This document shows positions 11,043-19,815 of a DNA stretch of 64,000 nt, in pieces. Position numbers and translations under genes: made by a program. This DNA is from Deinococcus sedimenti (lineage in GTDB: Bacteria; Deinococcota; Deinococci; Deinococcales; Deinococcaceae). The stretch covers positions 28,303-92,302 of the forward strand of contig NZ_BMQN01000013.1 in NCBI RefSeq assembly GCF_014648135.1. Reading direction: 5' to 3'. The notes beneath the pieces were generated by a model. That model was not told where the DNA came from. It did no database searches and saw nothing but the letters and a program-made list of their open reading frames with translations. Position 1 is the first letter of the stretch. Every line of letters begins with the position of its first letter.

Positions 11043-12188
11043 GTGCGCGTCGGGATTGTCACTGCGACCTACCTGCCGTCCCGGAACGGGGTGGCGACCA
11101 GCACGGCGCTGTTCGCGCGGGGCCTGCGCGAGCGTGGGCACGAGGTGCGGATCTTCGCGCCCCGCCACCCGCTGATGCCGGCACACGAGGACGGCGTGTA
11201 CCGCCTGAACTCGTCCTTTGCGGGCGCACGGGCGCTGGGCGCCCCGGCGGACTACCCGGTCATGCTCGCGCCAGGGCCCCTGCTGACATCGCGGCTGCCG
11301 CTGCGCGGACTGGACGTGCTGCACACCATGCACCCGTTCCTGGCCGGGCAGCTGGCCCTGAAGTGGGCGCGGCTGTCGGATGCGCCCGTGGTGTACACGG
11401 CACACACGCAGTACGACCAGTACCTGCACTACGCGCCCATGCCCAAACGGGTTGGGCGCGCGGTGCTGCGCCCGCACGTGAGCGCCTTCGCGCGCCGCGT
11501 GGACGCGGTGCTCGCGCCGGGCCGCGCGATGGTGGACATGCTGCGCGAGTACGGCTTCCAGGGTCAGGTGGACCTGATGCCGAACCCGGTGGACCTCGCC
11601 GCGTTCCGCGCCGCGACGGGCGCCGCGTTCCGCGAGCAGTACCACGTCTCGCCGGACGCGCCGCTCGTCGTATCGCTGGGCCGACTGGCCCCCGAGAAGA
11701 ACCTGGACGTCCTGCTGCGCGCCTTCGACCGCGCCCGCGCCAGCCGCCCGGACCTGCGCCTGCTGGTCGTCGGGGACGGCCCCAGCCGCGCCGCGCTGGA
11801 ACAGGCGGCTCCCGAGGGCGTCACCTTCACCGGGCCGGTCCCCTACGAGCGGGTGCCACAGGCGCTGGCGGCCGCCGACGTGTTCCTCACCGCCAGCACC
11901 AGCGAGGTCCTGCCGATGAGCATGATCGAGGCCCTCGCGGCGGGCGCGCCGCTGGTCGCCGCGCAGAGTCCCGCCGCGCTGGACCTGATCCAGGAGGGCG
12001 TGAACGGCACCATCCGCGCCGCCACGCCCGAGGCGCTGGCGGAGGGCCTGCTGGACACACTGATCCCGGAACGGCTGCCCGCGCTGCAGGCGGGCGCGCG
12101 CGCCAGCGCCACGCAGTACGACCTGACCACCCGCGCCGCCGCGCTGGAAGCCGTGTACGAACAGGTCATCCGCCGCAAACGCCGGTAG
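11043..12188 (+). CDS. Family 4 glycosyltransferase
   Basis: A 381-residue GT-B glycosyltransferase of the CAZy GT4 type. The N-terminal domain has the sugar-acceptor pattern [20 protein letters not shown]. The C-terminal donor-binding domain shows [17 protein letters not shown] (about 225-241) and [21 protein letters not shown] (about 285-305; the E-x7-E motif is [14 protein letters not shown]). The pattern resembles enzymes that mannosylate or glucosylate diacylglycerol or glycans. The acceptor is unknown. The start is GTG with TACACT 6 bases upstream. Confidence 0.85.
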   Translation: MRVGIVTATYLPSRNGVATSTALFARGLRERGHEVRIFAPRHPLMPAHEDGVYRLNSSFAGARALGAPADYPVMLAPGPLLTSRLPLRGLDVLHTMHPFLAGQLALKWARLSDAPVVYTAHTQYDQYLHYAPMPKRVGRAVLRPHVSAFARRVDAVLAPGRAMVDMLREYGFQGQVDLMPNPVDLAAFRAATGAAFREQYHVSPDAPLVVSLGRLAPEKNLDVLLRAFDRARASRPDLRLLVVGDGPSRAALEQAAPEGVTFTGPVPYERVPQALAAADVFLTASTSEVLPMSMIEALAAGAPLVAAQSPAALDLIQEGVNGTIRAATPEALAEGLLDTLIPERLPALQAGARASATQYDLTTRAAALEAVYEQVIRRKRR

Positions 12189-12225
12189 CACCGCAGCGCG
12201 GTCCCTGTCCGGAGACAGCTGATAC

Positions 12226-12336
12226 GGGGTCCGTTTGTTTCGTTCACAACAGGGCAGGGCACCGGGGTGCCAGCTCCACGCCTACGCCCCCACCCACTTC
12301 TGCTCAGCGATATTCACTCGTTTCGCTCGGTCATAG
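12226..12336 (+). repeat. Intergenic repeat family F1, truncated copy d
   Basis: It shares GGTCCGTTTGTTTCGTTC, GCCAGCTCCACGCC and TTTCGCTCGG with the fuller F1 copies at 15515-15658, 17855-17997 and 19033-19187. The 3' half with the second hairpin is missing. It begins about 37 bases after the glycosyltransferase stop, in that gene's orientation. Confidence 0.6.
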
Positions 12337-12361
12337 CGCAGGCGTCCTGACGGCCACTGGT

Positions 12362-12610
12362 CTACGCACCGCCGACCAGCCAGATGAGCAGTGCGGCCGC
12401 CAGCAGGCAGCAGGGCAGGGCGTACCACAGCCACGGGCCGGGTGCGCGCCAGATGATCAGCAGGCCCATGAGTGCCCCGCCGCACCCAGCGACGCGACCA
12501 GCGTGGAGGAGCGCCCTGGGCACGCTGAATGCGTAGGCGCTCACGTAGAGCCCCAGCAGCGTCAGAAGGACGAGCAGCGCAGAGAGCAGCAGTTTTCCAG
12601 GCAAGGCCAT
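12362..12610 (-). CDS. Small membrane protein, three hydrophobic segments
   Basis: An 82-residue protein not recognised as a known family. It is mostly hydrophobic: about residues 5-25, 38-55 and 60-80 could cross the membrane (for example LLLSALLVLLTLLGLYVSAY). The ATG at 12610 has TACACT at 12616-12621, 5 bases away, which supports a real leaderless gene. The longer in-frame extension upstream runs through the tRNA-Leu gene and is rejected. Confidence 0.6.
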   Translation of the reverse strand: MALPGKLLLSALLVLLTLLGLYVSAYAFSVPRALLHAGRVAGCGGALMGLLIIWRAPGPWLWYALPCCLLAAALLIWLVGGA

Positions 12611-12636
12611 ACTGAAGTGTAGGGATGGAGAAACAG

Positions 12637-12666
12637 GAAGACCCCGGCATTTCTGCTGGGGTCTTC
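12637..12666 (-). terminator. Terminator of tRNA-Leu
   Basis: GAAGACCCCGGCA (12637-12649) pairs with TGCTGGGGTCTTC (12654-12666), a 13-bp stem with one wobble and a 4-base loop. Read from the tRNA strand it is followed by a T-rich tract. It starts 5 bases after the CCA end. Confidence 0.85.
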
Positions 12667-12670
12667 TGTG

Positions 12671-12756
<86 letters not shown>

Positions 12757-12804
12757 CACCTTTGGTATTCTCGCCCGCGCTCGGGCGCGTTTCAGGGCTC
12801 GCTT

Positions 12805-12833
12805 ACTTTATAGGCGAGTGCCGGAACTGTCAA
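12805..12833 (-). promoter_or_regulatory. Promoter of tRNA-Leu
   Basis: On the minus strand TTGACA (12828-12833) is followed after exactly 17 bases by TAAAGT (12805-12810). This is the best complete -35/-10 pair in the window and lies about 50 bases upstream of the tRNA. Confidence 0.85.
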
Positions 12834-12857
12834 CACCCCCCGGCGCCGGACGTGGAA

Positions 12858-12892
12858 GGGCCGCGCCGGGGCACCCTCCCCAGACGCGGCCC
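12858..12892 (-). terminator. Hairpin after the VC0807-family gene
   Basis: GGGCCGCG (12858-12865) pairs with CGCGGCCC (12885-12892), with inner GGGG/CCCC pairing possible. It starts 12 bases after the stop of the membrane-protein gene ending at 12904. Confidence 0.6.
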
Positions 12893-12903
12893 CTGCGGTT
12901 CAT

Positions 12904-13689
<786 letters not shown>

Positions 13690-13774
13690 GACGGGCATTC
13701 TCCTGCATTCCCGCGTGAGGAGCAGCCCGGAAGCCGGCGGTGGCCCTGACGGGCGGTCCGGTACGCTGGAGGGA

Positions 13775-14956
13775 ATGCGCGCTCTGGAGGTCTTCACGGT
13801 GTTCCTGCGGCTGGGCCTGTCGAGTTTCGGGGGGCCGGTCGCACACCTGGGCTTCTTCCGCGCGGAGTTCGTAGGGCGGCGCGCGTGGCTGAGTGACGCG
13901 GAGTACGCGGAGCTGGTGGCGGTGGCGAACTTCCTGCCGGGGCCGAGCAGTTCGCAGGTGGGGCTGGCGGTGGGCCTGCACAGGGCGGGGTGGGTGGGGG
14001 CTGGCGCGGCGTGGCTGGGCTTCACGCTGCCCAGCGCGCTGCTCATGGCGCTGCTGGGCGGGACGCTGGCGGGCAGCGCGGCGGACGGGGCGGGATGGGT
14101 GCAGGGCGTGAAACTGGCGGCCGTGGCAGTCGTCGCGCAGGCGGTGGCGGGCATGTGGAGCGCGCTGGTGACGGACCAGGTGCGGGCGGGGCTGGCGCTG
14201 GGCGCGGCGGCGGCACTGCTGGTGCTGCCCGCGTGGTGGCCGGGCGCGGGCGGCTGGGGCACGCTGGGCGTGCTGGGGCTGTGCGCGCTGATCGGCTGGC
14301 GGGTGCTGAGCGGCGCGGCGTCCGGGGCGGGGGCGCTGCGCGTGCCGGTGTCGCGCCGGGCGGGGGGTGCGCTGCTGGCGCTGGGCGCGGTGCTGGCCGC
14401 CACCTTCGCGGCGCTGTCGGCGCTGGGGGGCGGCTGGGCGCTGCTGTGGGCGACGTTCCGGGCGGGCGCGCTGGTGTTCGGCGGGGGGCACGTGGTACTG
14501 CCGCTGCTGGAACCCGCGTTCGTGCCGGATCTGCTGCCGCACGGGGTGTTCGTGGCGGGGTACGGCGCGGCGAACGCCATGCCGGGGCCGCTGTTCACGT
14601 TCGCGTCGTACCTGGGGGCCGCCGCCGCGCCCGCCCTGGGCCTGGGGGCGGGCGTGGCGGCGCTGCTGGGCACGCTGGGGATCTTCCTGCCGGGCGCGCT
14701 GCTGATGCTGGGCGCGCTGCCGTTCTGGTCCGCGCTGAGTGGCCGCGCAGGCGCGCGGGCGGCGCTGGCGGGCGTGAACGCGGGCGTGGTGGGCCTGCTG
14801 CTGGCGGCGCTGTACACGCCGGTGTTCACGGGCGCGGTGCGCGGCCCGGCCGACCTGGCGGGCGCGCTGCTGGCGTACGCGGCGCTGACGGCGGGGCGGG
14901 TGCCCGCGTGGGTGGTCGTGCCGGTCTGCGCGGCGCTGGGCTGGGCACTGGGCTGA
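13775..14956 (+). CDS. chrA: Chromate transporter, long-chain ChrA
   Basis: A 393-residue two-domain CHR protein that exports chromate using the proton motive force. Each half carries the family motif: LSSFGGPVAHLGFFR plus FLPGPSSSQVG in the first and LVFGGGHVVLPLLEP plus NAMPGPLFTFASYLG in the second. Roughly ten hydrophobic segments are present. TACGCT (13762-13767) and GGAGGGA sit just before the ATG, so either leaderless or SD-led initiation is possible. Long in-frame sequence upstream of this ATG overlaps the opposite gene and is not used. Confidence 0.9.
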   Translation: MRALEVFTVFLRLGLSSFGGPVAHLGFFRAEFVGRRAWLSDAEYAELVAVANFLPGPSSSQVGLAVGLHRAGWVGAGAAWLGFTLPSALLMALLGGTLAGSAADGAGWVQGVKLAAVAVVAQAVAGMWSALVTDQVRAGLALGAAAALLVLPAWWPGAGGWGTLGVLGLCALIGWRVLSGAASGAGALRVPVSRRAGGALLALGAVLAATFAALSALGGGWALLWATFRAGALVFGGGHVVLPLLEPAFVPDLLPHGVFVAGYGAANAMPGPLFTFASYLGAAAAPALGLGAGVAALLGTLGIFLPGALLMLGALPFWSALSGRAGARAALAGVNAGVVGLLLAALYTPVFTGAVRGPADLAGALLAYAALTAGRVPAWVVVPVCAALGWALG

Positions 14957-15050
14957 CTGCCGGGCGGCAGATGATGGCGGTCCGGCGTGCAGTCGCGCGG
15001 CGGCCGCCTGATTAAGCTGGCTTCATGAACAACGGTGAACAGGGGTCGGC

Positions 15051-15509
15051 GTGCAACTGACCGTGAACGGCCAGCGCCGCGAGGTCGCGCACCCCGACGA
15101 GATGCTGGTGTGGGTGCTGCGCGACGAACTGGGCCTGACCGGCACGCACTACGGCTGCGGGATCGGCGCGTGCGGCAGCTGCACGGTCCTGGTCGGCGGG
15201 CAGGTCACCCGCGCGTGCCTGACCCCGGCGAGCGCGGCGGCAGGACGCGAGGTCACGACCGTCGAGGGCCTCGCGCGCGGCGAGCGGCTGCATCCGGTGC
15301 AGCAGGCGTTCCTGGAAAATCCGTTGCAGTGCGGGTGGTGCCTGCCCGGGCACCTGATGTCGGCGGCGGCCCTGCTGGACCGCACGCCGGACCCCACGCC
15401 CGCGCAGATCGAGGAGGCGGCGGGCATCAACCTGTGCCGCTGCGGCGGGTACAACGCGATCCGCCGGGCGGTCGCCCGCGCAGCAGAGTTGAAACGAGGG
15501 GGCCTGTGA
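15051..15509 (+). CDS. [2Fe-2S] subunit of a molybdenum hydroxylase (IorA type)
   Basis: A 152-residue iron-sulfur subunit of the xanthine oxidase superfamily. The plant-type cluster motif is CGIGACGSC (about 35-43) with a fourth Cys near 60. The second cluster uses CGWC (about 99-102) and CRC (about 131-133). The arrangement of a small 2Fe-2S subunit plus a separate Mo subunit with no FAD subunit is that of isoquinoline 1-oxidoreductase and related aldehyde or N-heterocycle dehydrogenases, which pass electrons to an external acceptor. The start is GTG. The Mo subunit follows after a 154-bp spacer containing repeat F1a. Confidence 0.88.
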   Translation: MQLTVNGQRREVAHPDEMLVWVLRDELGLTGTHYGCGIGACGSCTVLVGGQVTRACLTPASAAAGREVTTVEGLARGERLHPVQQAFLENPLQCGWCLPGHLMSAAALLDRTPDPTPAQIEEAAGINLCRCGGYNAIRRAVARAAELKRGGL

Positions 15510-15514
15510 AACGG

Positions 15515-15658
15515 GTTCCGTCTGTTCCGCCCGCAGATCGGAACACCACCGATCTGCCAGCTCCACGCCCGGAACCCTTATCTCTCCTCCTCTGCGAGGC
15601 AGCTCTGCGAGTCGCCTCCGCTCGGGTTGAACGGTACACGACACCCGTCCAACCGGAG
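15515..15658 (+). repeat. Intergenic repeat family F1, copy a
   Basis: It begins within about 6 bases of the IorA-type stop codon. Two hairpins are visible: GCAGATCGG (15533-15541) with CCGATCTGC (15549-15557), and GGTTGAACGG (15625-15634) with CCGTCCAACC (15645-15654, one mismatch). Between them lie GCCAGCTCCACGCCCGGA, CTGCGAGGCAGCTCTGCGAG and CCGCTCGG, all conserved in the other copies. It separates the two subunit genes of one enzyme and could attenuate or stabilise the upstream message. Confidence 0.8.
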
Positions 15659-15663
15659 GGCCT

Positions 15664-17820
15664 GTGAAGCCCGTCACGCGCCGCCGGGTCCTGATCGGCC
15701 TGGGCAGCGGCGCGGGGGTGCTGATCGTGGGGGCGCCGCTGGCGCTGAACGCGGGCCGTCCGGCGCTCGTGGAGTTCATCGAGGAGAACGGTACGGGGCC
15801 GCAGGACGCGCCGCGCGACCCGGACCTGTGGTTCGAGGTGACGCCCGCCGGGGTGACGTTCTTCGTCCCGAAGGTCGAGATGGGGCAGGGCATTCACACG
15901 GCGCTGGCGCAGATCGCGGCGGAGGAGCTGGAGGTCACGCCGGAGCAGCTGACGGTGCGGCAGGCGGACACGGCGCGCGGCTACGCGGGCGGCACGATGT
16001 TCACGTTCGGTTCGACCAGCGTGAAGGCCCTGTACCGCCCGCTGCGCGAGGCGGCGGCGACCCTGCGCGAACTCCTGCGGGAGGAGGCGGCGCGGCAGCT
16101 GGGCGTTCCGGCGGCGCGGTTGACGGCGGCCGGTGGGTCGTTCTTCGTGGCGGGTTCGCGCGAGCGCATCGGGTACGCGCAGGTCGTGGCGGGCAAGCAG
16201 GGCGAGTGGGTGATTCCGGAGGCCGCGCCCGTGCTGAAGGCGCGGCGGGACTTCAAACGGATCGGGCGGGCCATGCCGCGCACGGACTTCCGGGACAAGG
16301 TGCTCGGCACGGCGACGTACGGGTACGACGCGCGTCTGCCGGGCATGCTGTTCGGCGCGGTGGCGCGCCCGCCGCGGTTCGGGGCGCGGCTGGTGTCGGC
16401 GTCGGCGGGCGCGGCGGGACGGCAGCCGGGCGTGGAGCGGGTCGTGATCGACCTGAAGGCGGGCTTCGCGGGTGTGGTCGCACGGACGCGCACGCAGGCC
16501 CGCGCGGCGCTATCTTCCCTGGACCTGCGCTGGGAGGGCGGCACGACCGCCAGCAGCGCCGATCTGGACGCGCAGATTCAGGCAGGGTCGGGGTCGGTGC
16601 TGCGGCGGCGCGGGAACGTCCGCGCGGCCCTGGATGGGGGGACGGTGGTGCGGGCCGAGTACCGCACGCCACTGGCCGCGCACGCGCACCTGGAACCCCT
16701 GGCGGCCCTGGCGGACGTGAAAGCGGGCGGGCGGATCGAGGTGTGGGCGTCCACGCAGTACCCGCAGAAGATCGTCGACGACCTGCGCGGCGTGTTCGGC
16801 AAGGACCGCGAGGTCCTCGTGCACCCGACGCAGCTGGGCGGGGGCTTCGGGCGCAAGGCGGGGCAGCACGCGGCGCTGGAGGCCGCGCGGCTCTCGGCGG
16901 CGGTCGGGAAGCCCGTGCATGTCGGCTGGACGCGCGAGGAGGACCTGCAGCACGCCTTCTACCGCCCGCCGACCCATCACGTCCTGCGCGGCAGTGTGGG
17001 CGCGGACGGGCGGGTGCGGGGCGTGGAGCAGTTCACGGCGGGCGGCGACATCATCTGGGGGCAGACGGGCCTGCCGGAATTCGTGCGGGACGCACTGGGG
17101 TTCGATCCGGGCGGCCTGCTGGGGCAGTTCCTGCCGTACGACCTTCCGGCGTACCGGGTCGTGAACCGCCGCGAGGCGCTGCCCGTCCCGACCGGGTACT
17201 GGCGCGGCCTGGGCGTCCTGCCGAACACGTTCGCGCTGGAGAGCTTCATGGACGAACTCGCGCACGCCGCGCGGGTGGACCCCCTGGCGTTCCGACTGCG
17301 GCACCTGGGAAGCAGCGGGGACGAGGGTCGCCTGCGGACCGTGCTGGACCGCGCCGCGCGGGCGGCCGGGTGGGGCACGCCCGTCGCGGCGGGCCGGGCG
17401 CGCGGCGTGGCGTGCTGCCTGGACCTGAACACCGCCTCGGCGCTGGTGGCGGAGGTCTCGGTGGACGGCGGACGGGTGCGGGTGCACCGCGTGACGGTCG
17501 CCGTGGACCCCGGACTGGTCGTGAACCCGGACGGCGCGCGGCTGCAGATCCAGGGGTCGGTGATGATGGCCCTGAGTTCCGCGCTGCACGAGGAACTGAC
17601 CATTCAGGACGGGCGGGTGGTCGAGTCGAACTTCGACCGGTACCGCCTCCTGCCCCTGCGGGACGCGCCGGAGGTCGAGGTGATCCTGATCGAGAGCGGC
17701 GAGGACCCGCAGGGCCTGGGCGAACCCGTGATGGGCCCGGCGGCGGCCGCCGTGGCGAACGCGGTGTTCACCCTGACCGGCCAGCGCCTGCGGACCCTGC
17801 CCCTGCGCCCCGGAAGCTGA
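15664..17820 (+). CDS. Molybdopterin subunit of a molybdenum hydroxylase (IorB type)
   Basis: A 718-residue Mo-cofactor subunit of the isoquinoline 1-oxidoreductase/aldehyde dehydrogenase type. A Tat signal with TRRRVLIGLGSGAG lies at the N-terminus, so the folded enzyme is exported with its partner. Motifs include EMGQGIHTALAQIAAEEL (about 80-97), the GGGFGRKAGQ loop (about 395-404) and, near the C-terminus, GEPVMGPAAAAVANAVF, where the Glu is the usual catalytic base. The start is GTG. The substrate is not predictable. Possible maturation factors lie at 49.9-54.8 kb and tatA at 61.0 kb. Confidence 0.88.
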   Translation: MKPVTRRRVLIGLGSGAGVLIVGAPLALNAGRPALVEFIEENGTGPQDAPRDPDLWFEVTPAGVTFFVPKVEMGQGIHTALAQIAAEELEVTPEQLTVRQADTARGYAGGTMFTFGSTSVKALYRPLREAAATLRELLREEAARQLGVPAARLTAAGGSFFVAGSRERIGYAQVVAGKQGEWVIPEAAPVLKARRDFKRIGRAMPRTDFRDKVLGTATYGYDARLPGMLFGAVARPPRFGARLVSASAGAAGRQPGVERVVIDLKAGFAGVVARTRTQARAALSSLDLRWEGGTTASSADLDAQIQAGSGSVLRRRGNVRAALDGGTVVRAEYRTPLAAHAHLEPLAALADVKAGGRIEVWASTQYPQKIVDDLRGVFGKDREVLVHPTQLGGGFGRKAGQHAALEAARLSAAVGKPVHVGWTREEDLQHAFYRPPTHHVLRGSVGADGRVRGVEQFTAGGDIIWGQTGLPEFVRDALGFDPGGLLGQFLPYDLPAYRVVNRREALPVPTGYWRGLGVLPNTFALESFMDELAHAARVDPLAFRLRHLGSSGDEGRLRTVLDRAARAAGWGTPVAAGRARGVACCLDLNTASALVAEVSVDGGRVRVHRVTVAVDPGLVVNPDGARLQIQGSVMMALSSALHEELTIQDGRVVESNFDRYRLLPLRDAPEVEVILIESGEDPQGLGEPVMGPAAAAVANAVFTLTGQRLRTLPLRPGS

Positions 17821-17854
17821 GCTTCAGCATCCGGGCCACGCATGGGCGGGAGCC

Positions 17855-17997
17855 CGTCCGTTTCGTGGATGGATCGGAACGACACCGGTCCTCCCCACTC
17901 CACTCCCGGGCCCCCTTCTTCTCCTCCTCTGCGGGGCAGCTCTGCGAGTCGCATCCGCTCGGGTGGAAAGGTTCTCGCCAACCATTCCACCGGAGTC
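17855..17997 (+). repeat. Intergenic repeat family F1, copy b
   Basis: It lies 34 bases after the IorB-type stop, in the same direction. Hairpin 1 is GGATCGG (17871-17877) with CCGGTCC (17885-17891). Hairpin 2 is GGTGGAAAGGTT (17962-17973) with AACCATTCCACC (17980-17991), 11 of 12 paired. Its arm sequences differ from copies a and c but still pair. It ends against the stop codon of the opposite-strand gene at 18002. Confidence 0.8.
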
Positions 17998-18001
17998 GAT
18001 G

Positions 18002-18448
18002 TCATTCCAGCACGAAGCGGATGCTCTCCTCGAAGGTGACGCGGGCGACGTCGGCGCGCGGCAGGACGACGTTGCGGCGCCAGGGCATCCATTCGGTCTG
18101 CCCCTGGGCACTGCGCAGGAAGCCGCGCAGGCCGACCTCGACGTAACGGGCGTCCCCGCCCAGCAGCGCGGCGAGTCCGGCGCGGACGGCGTCCGGGTCG
18201 GTCAGGGGGCCGGTCAGGCGCGCGGAGGGCACGCCCGGCACCTCCTCCGGGGTCTGGGTGGGAGTCTGTCCGGTGTGGGTCTGGCCGGTGGGGTTGGGGT
18301 GCGGGCGGTACAGGTCCACCGTGAAGCCCGGCAGGGCCAGCAGCGCGGCGCGGGCCTGCGCTTCGGGCAGCGGGCGGGTGAAGGTGACGTGCAGGTCGAT
18401 GTCGAACCCGCGCGTGCCCTTGTCCGTGCGGGAGGTCGGGGCCGTCAC
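18002..18448 (-). CDS. Unknown protein coupled to the DinB-family gene
   Basis: 148 residues, no family recognised. The N-terminal half reads like a compact domain (FDIDLHVTFTRPLPEAQ). A Thr/Gln/Pro repeat stretch (QTHTGQTPTQTPEE) around residues 55-70 looks like a linker. The C-terminal half has YVEVGLRGFLRSAQGQ and ends FEESIRFVLE. The GTG start overlaps the TGA stop of the upstream DinB-family gene as GTGA, implying translational coupling and shared regulation. Confidence 0.65.
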   Translation of the reverse strand: MTAPTSRTDKGTRGFDIDLHVTFTRPLPEAQARAALLALPGFTVDLYRPHPNPTGQTHTGQTPTQTPEEVPGVPSARLTGPLTDPDAVRAGLAALLGGDARYVEVGLRGFLRSAQGQTEWMPWRRNVVLPRADVARVTFEESIRFVLE

Positions 18449-18999
18449 GGGGTGTTCGGCTCCTGAAGGCTCTGCGGCTGGGCACTCCGTTCCAGGGCCT
18501 TGCGGTGCTGGTACAGGTGCGTGGCGACCATGCGCGTCCAGTCGAGCGCGTCCAGCTCCCCGAAGAACGGGTGCCACAGGGTCCGGCCCGGCGTGGCGCG
18601 CAGCGCGCCCGTGACGGTGCTCAGGCCCGCGCGGCTCTGCGTCCAGGTGGCGTCCAGGTCGTCCCACGCGAGGCCCGCAGCGCCGGGCTGGGTGTGGGGC
18701 GGGGCGACGCGGCGACCGTCGGGCGTGAGTTCACCGGGCATCTGCGGCATGGGGCGCAGTTCACGTTCGGACAGCAGCAGGCCGACGCCGCGCGCGATGG
18801 AATCGTTGATCTTCAGGACGTGCTCGGCCTCCTGCGCGGGGCTCCAGTCGCGGCCCGGCTGGGTGCGGGTCCAGTCGTCTGCGCGGGTGCGCAGGTGCGC
18901 GTGGAACAGGTCGAGTTCGCGGTCCAGACGGGCGCGGACGTCCTCGGGCGTGGCGCCCATGGGGGCCAGGGCGGCCGGGTCCAGCAGCGGTTTGGTCAT
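18445..18999 (-). CDS. DinB-family protein
   Basis: A 184-residue protein of the DinB/YfiT-like four-helix-bundle type. EHVLKINDSIARG in the first half and WTRMVATHLYQHRKAL near the end resemble the helices that carry the metal-binding His residues of this fold. Members are putative metal-dependent enzymes, some thiol S-transferases, and the family is expanded in Deinococcus. The ATG at 18999 has TACACT (19006-19011) 6 bases upstream. It forms a two-gene operon with the unknown gene at 18002. Confidence 0.75.
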   Translation of the reverse strand: MTKPLLDPAALAPMGATPEDVRARLDRELDLFHAHLRTRADDWTRTQPGRDWSPAQEAEHVLKINDSIARGVGLLLSERELRPMPQMPGELTPDGRRVAPPHTQPGAAGLAWDDLDATWTQSRAGLSTVTGALRATPGRTLWHPFFGELDALDWTRMVATHLYQHRKALERSAQPQSLQEPNTP

Positions 19000-19032
19000 G
19001 CGGGCAGTGTACGCCGCGCGGCCCGGCGCGGT

Positions 19033-19187
19033 CATACGCACTCCGGTTGAACGGGTTGCAAAACCGTTCAACCCGAGCGGACTCGTAGAGCTGCGCAGCA
19101 GCGCGAGCACAAGAGAAACGCCCCTCCGGGCGTGGAGTTGGCAACCCGGTGTCCTTCCGGGTTGTGAACGAAACAGACGGAATCCGG
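19033..19187 (-). repeat. Intergenic repeat family F1, copy c
   Basis: The most complete copy. In minus-strand sense it starts one base after the stop of the gene at 19189. Hairpin 1 is CAACCCGG with CCGGGTTG (19142-19149 / 19157-19164, perfect 8 bp). Hairpin 2 is GGTTGAACGG with CCGTTCAACC (19045-19054 / 19064-19073, perfect 10 bp). CTCCACGCCCGGA and GCTCTACGAGTCCGCTCGG lie between them. It ends about 20 bases before the -10 box of the DinB-family gene. Confidence 0.85.
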
Positions 19188-19188
19188 A

Positions 19189-19740
19189 TCAGCCCTGCCT
19201 CCACCCGGCCCACACGCCCAGCGGGCCCGCGCCCGCCACGCCGCAACGTGCCCGGAACGGCCACCCGGCGGGCGTACTCCAGCGGCTCAGGGGGTCGGTA
19301 GGGCCGTAGGCGTCGAAGTCCCGGTCCTGCGCGGCCAGCCCGGCGGTGAGGCAGTCCTGCACGGCCTGTGGCCGGAAGGCCCGACCGGTCAGGGCGCTCA
19401 GGAACGCGGCGGCCTCGCGGGTCTGCGCGGCGGTCAGGCGGGTGCCGCGCGGGGCGCCGGGGCGCAGCAGCCGCGCGCCGCTGACCTGGCCGCCGGGGCG
19501 GACGTCCACCTCCAGCCGCCAGCCGGTCGCGGTGCGGTAGGTCCGCTGCTGGCCGTCATGTCCGCCCAGGGTGTCCGGGGTGTTCTCGCGGACGGTCTGG
19601 AGGGTGCAGCGCAGTGCCCGGCACAGCGGCGTGGCGGGCACGTCCACCGCGCGCCCGATCCAGGCAGGTTCCGGCGCGCCCCCGGCCTGCGCGGGCGTGA
19701 GCAGGAGCAGCGGCAGCAGGGCGGCGCGCAGCAGCTTCAT
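19189..19740 (-). CDS. Exported protein of unknown function
   Basis: 183 residues with a clear Sec signal peptide (KLLRAALLPLLLLTPAQAGG, cleavage near residue 19-20). The mature part has four Cys residues (two near 39-45, one near 127, one near 164) that could form disulfides, but no recognisable domain. The ATG at 19740 has TACCCT (19747-19752) 6 bases before it. It is followed directly by repeat F1c. Confidence 0.65.
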   Translation of the reverse strand: MKLLRAALLPLLLLTPAQAGGAPEPAWIGRAVDVPATPLCRALRCTLQTVRENTPDTLGGHDGQQRTYRTATGWRLEVDVRPGGQVSGARLLRPGAPRGTRLTAAQTREAAAFLSALTGRAFRPQAVQDCLTAGLAAQDRDFDAYGPTDPLSRWSTPAGWPFRARCGVAGAGPLGVWAGWRQG

Positions 19741-19771
19741 GTCCGCAGGGTACCGGGACGGCACAAGACAC

Positions 19772-19795
19772 GGGGCCGCAGGTCAGCGCGGCCCC
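19772..19795 (-). terminator. Terminator after serS
   Basis: GGGGCCGC (19772-19779) pairs perfectly with GCGGCCCC (19788-19795) around an 8-base loop, about 20 bases after the serS stop. Confidence 0.65.
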
Positions 19796-19815
19796 CCTCT
19801 CCCCCGTTCCTGAAG

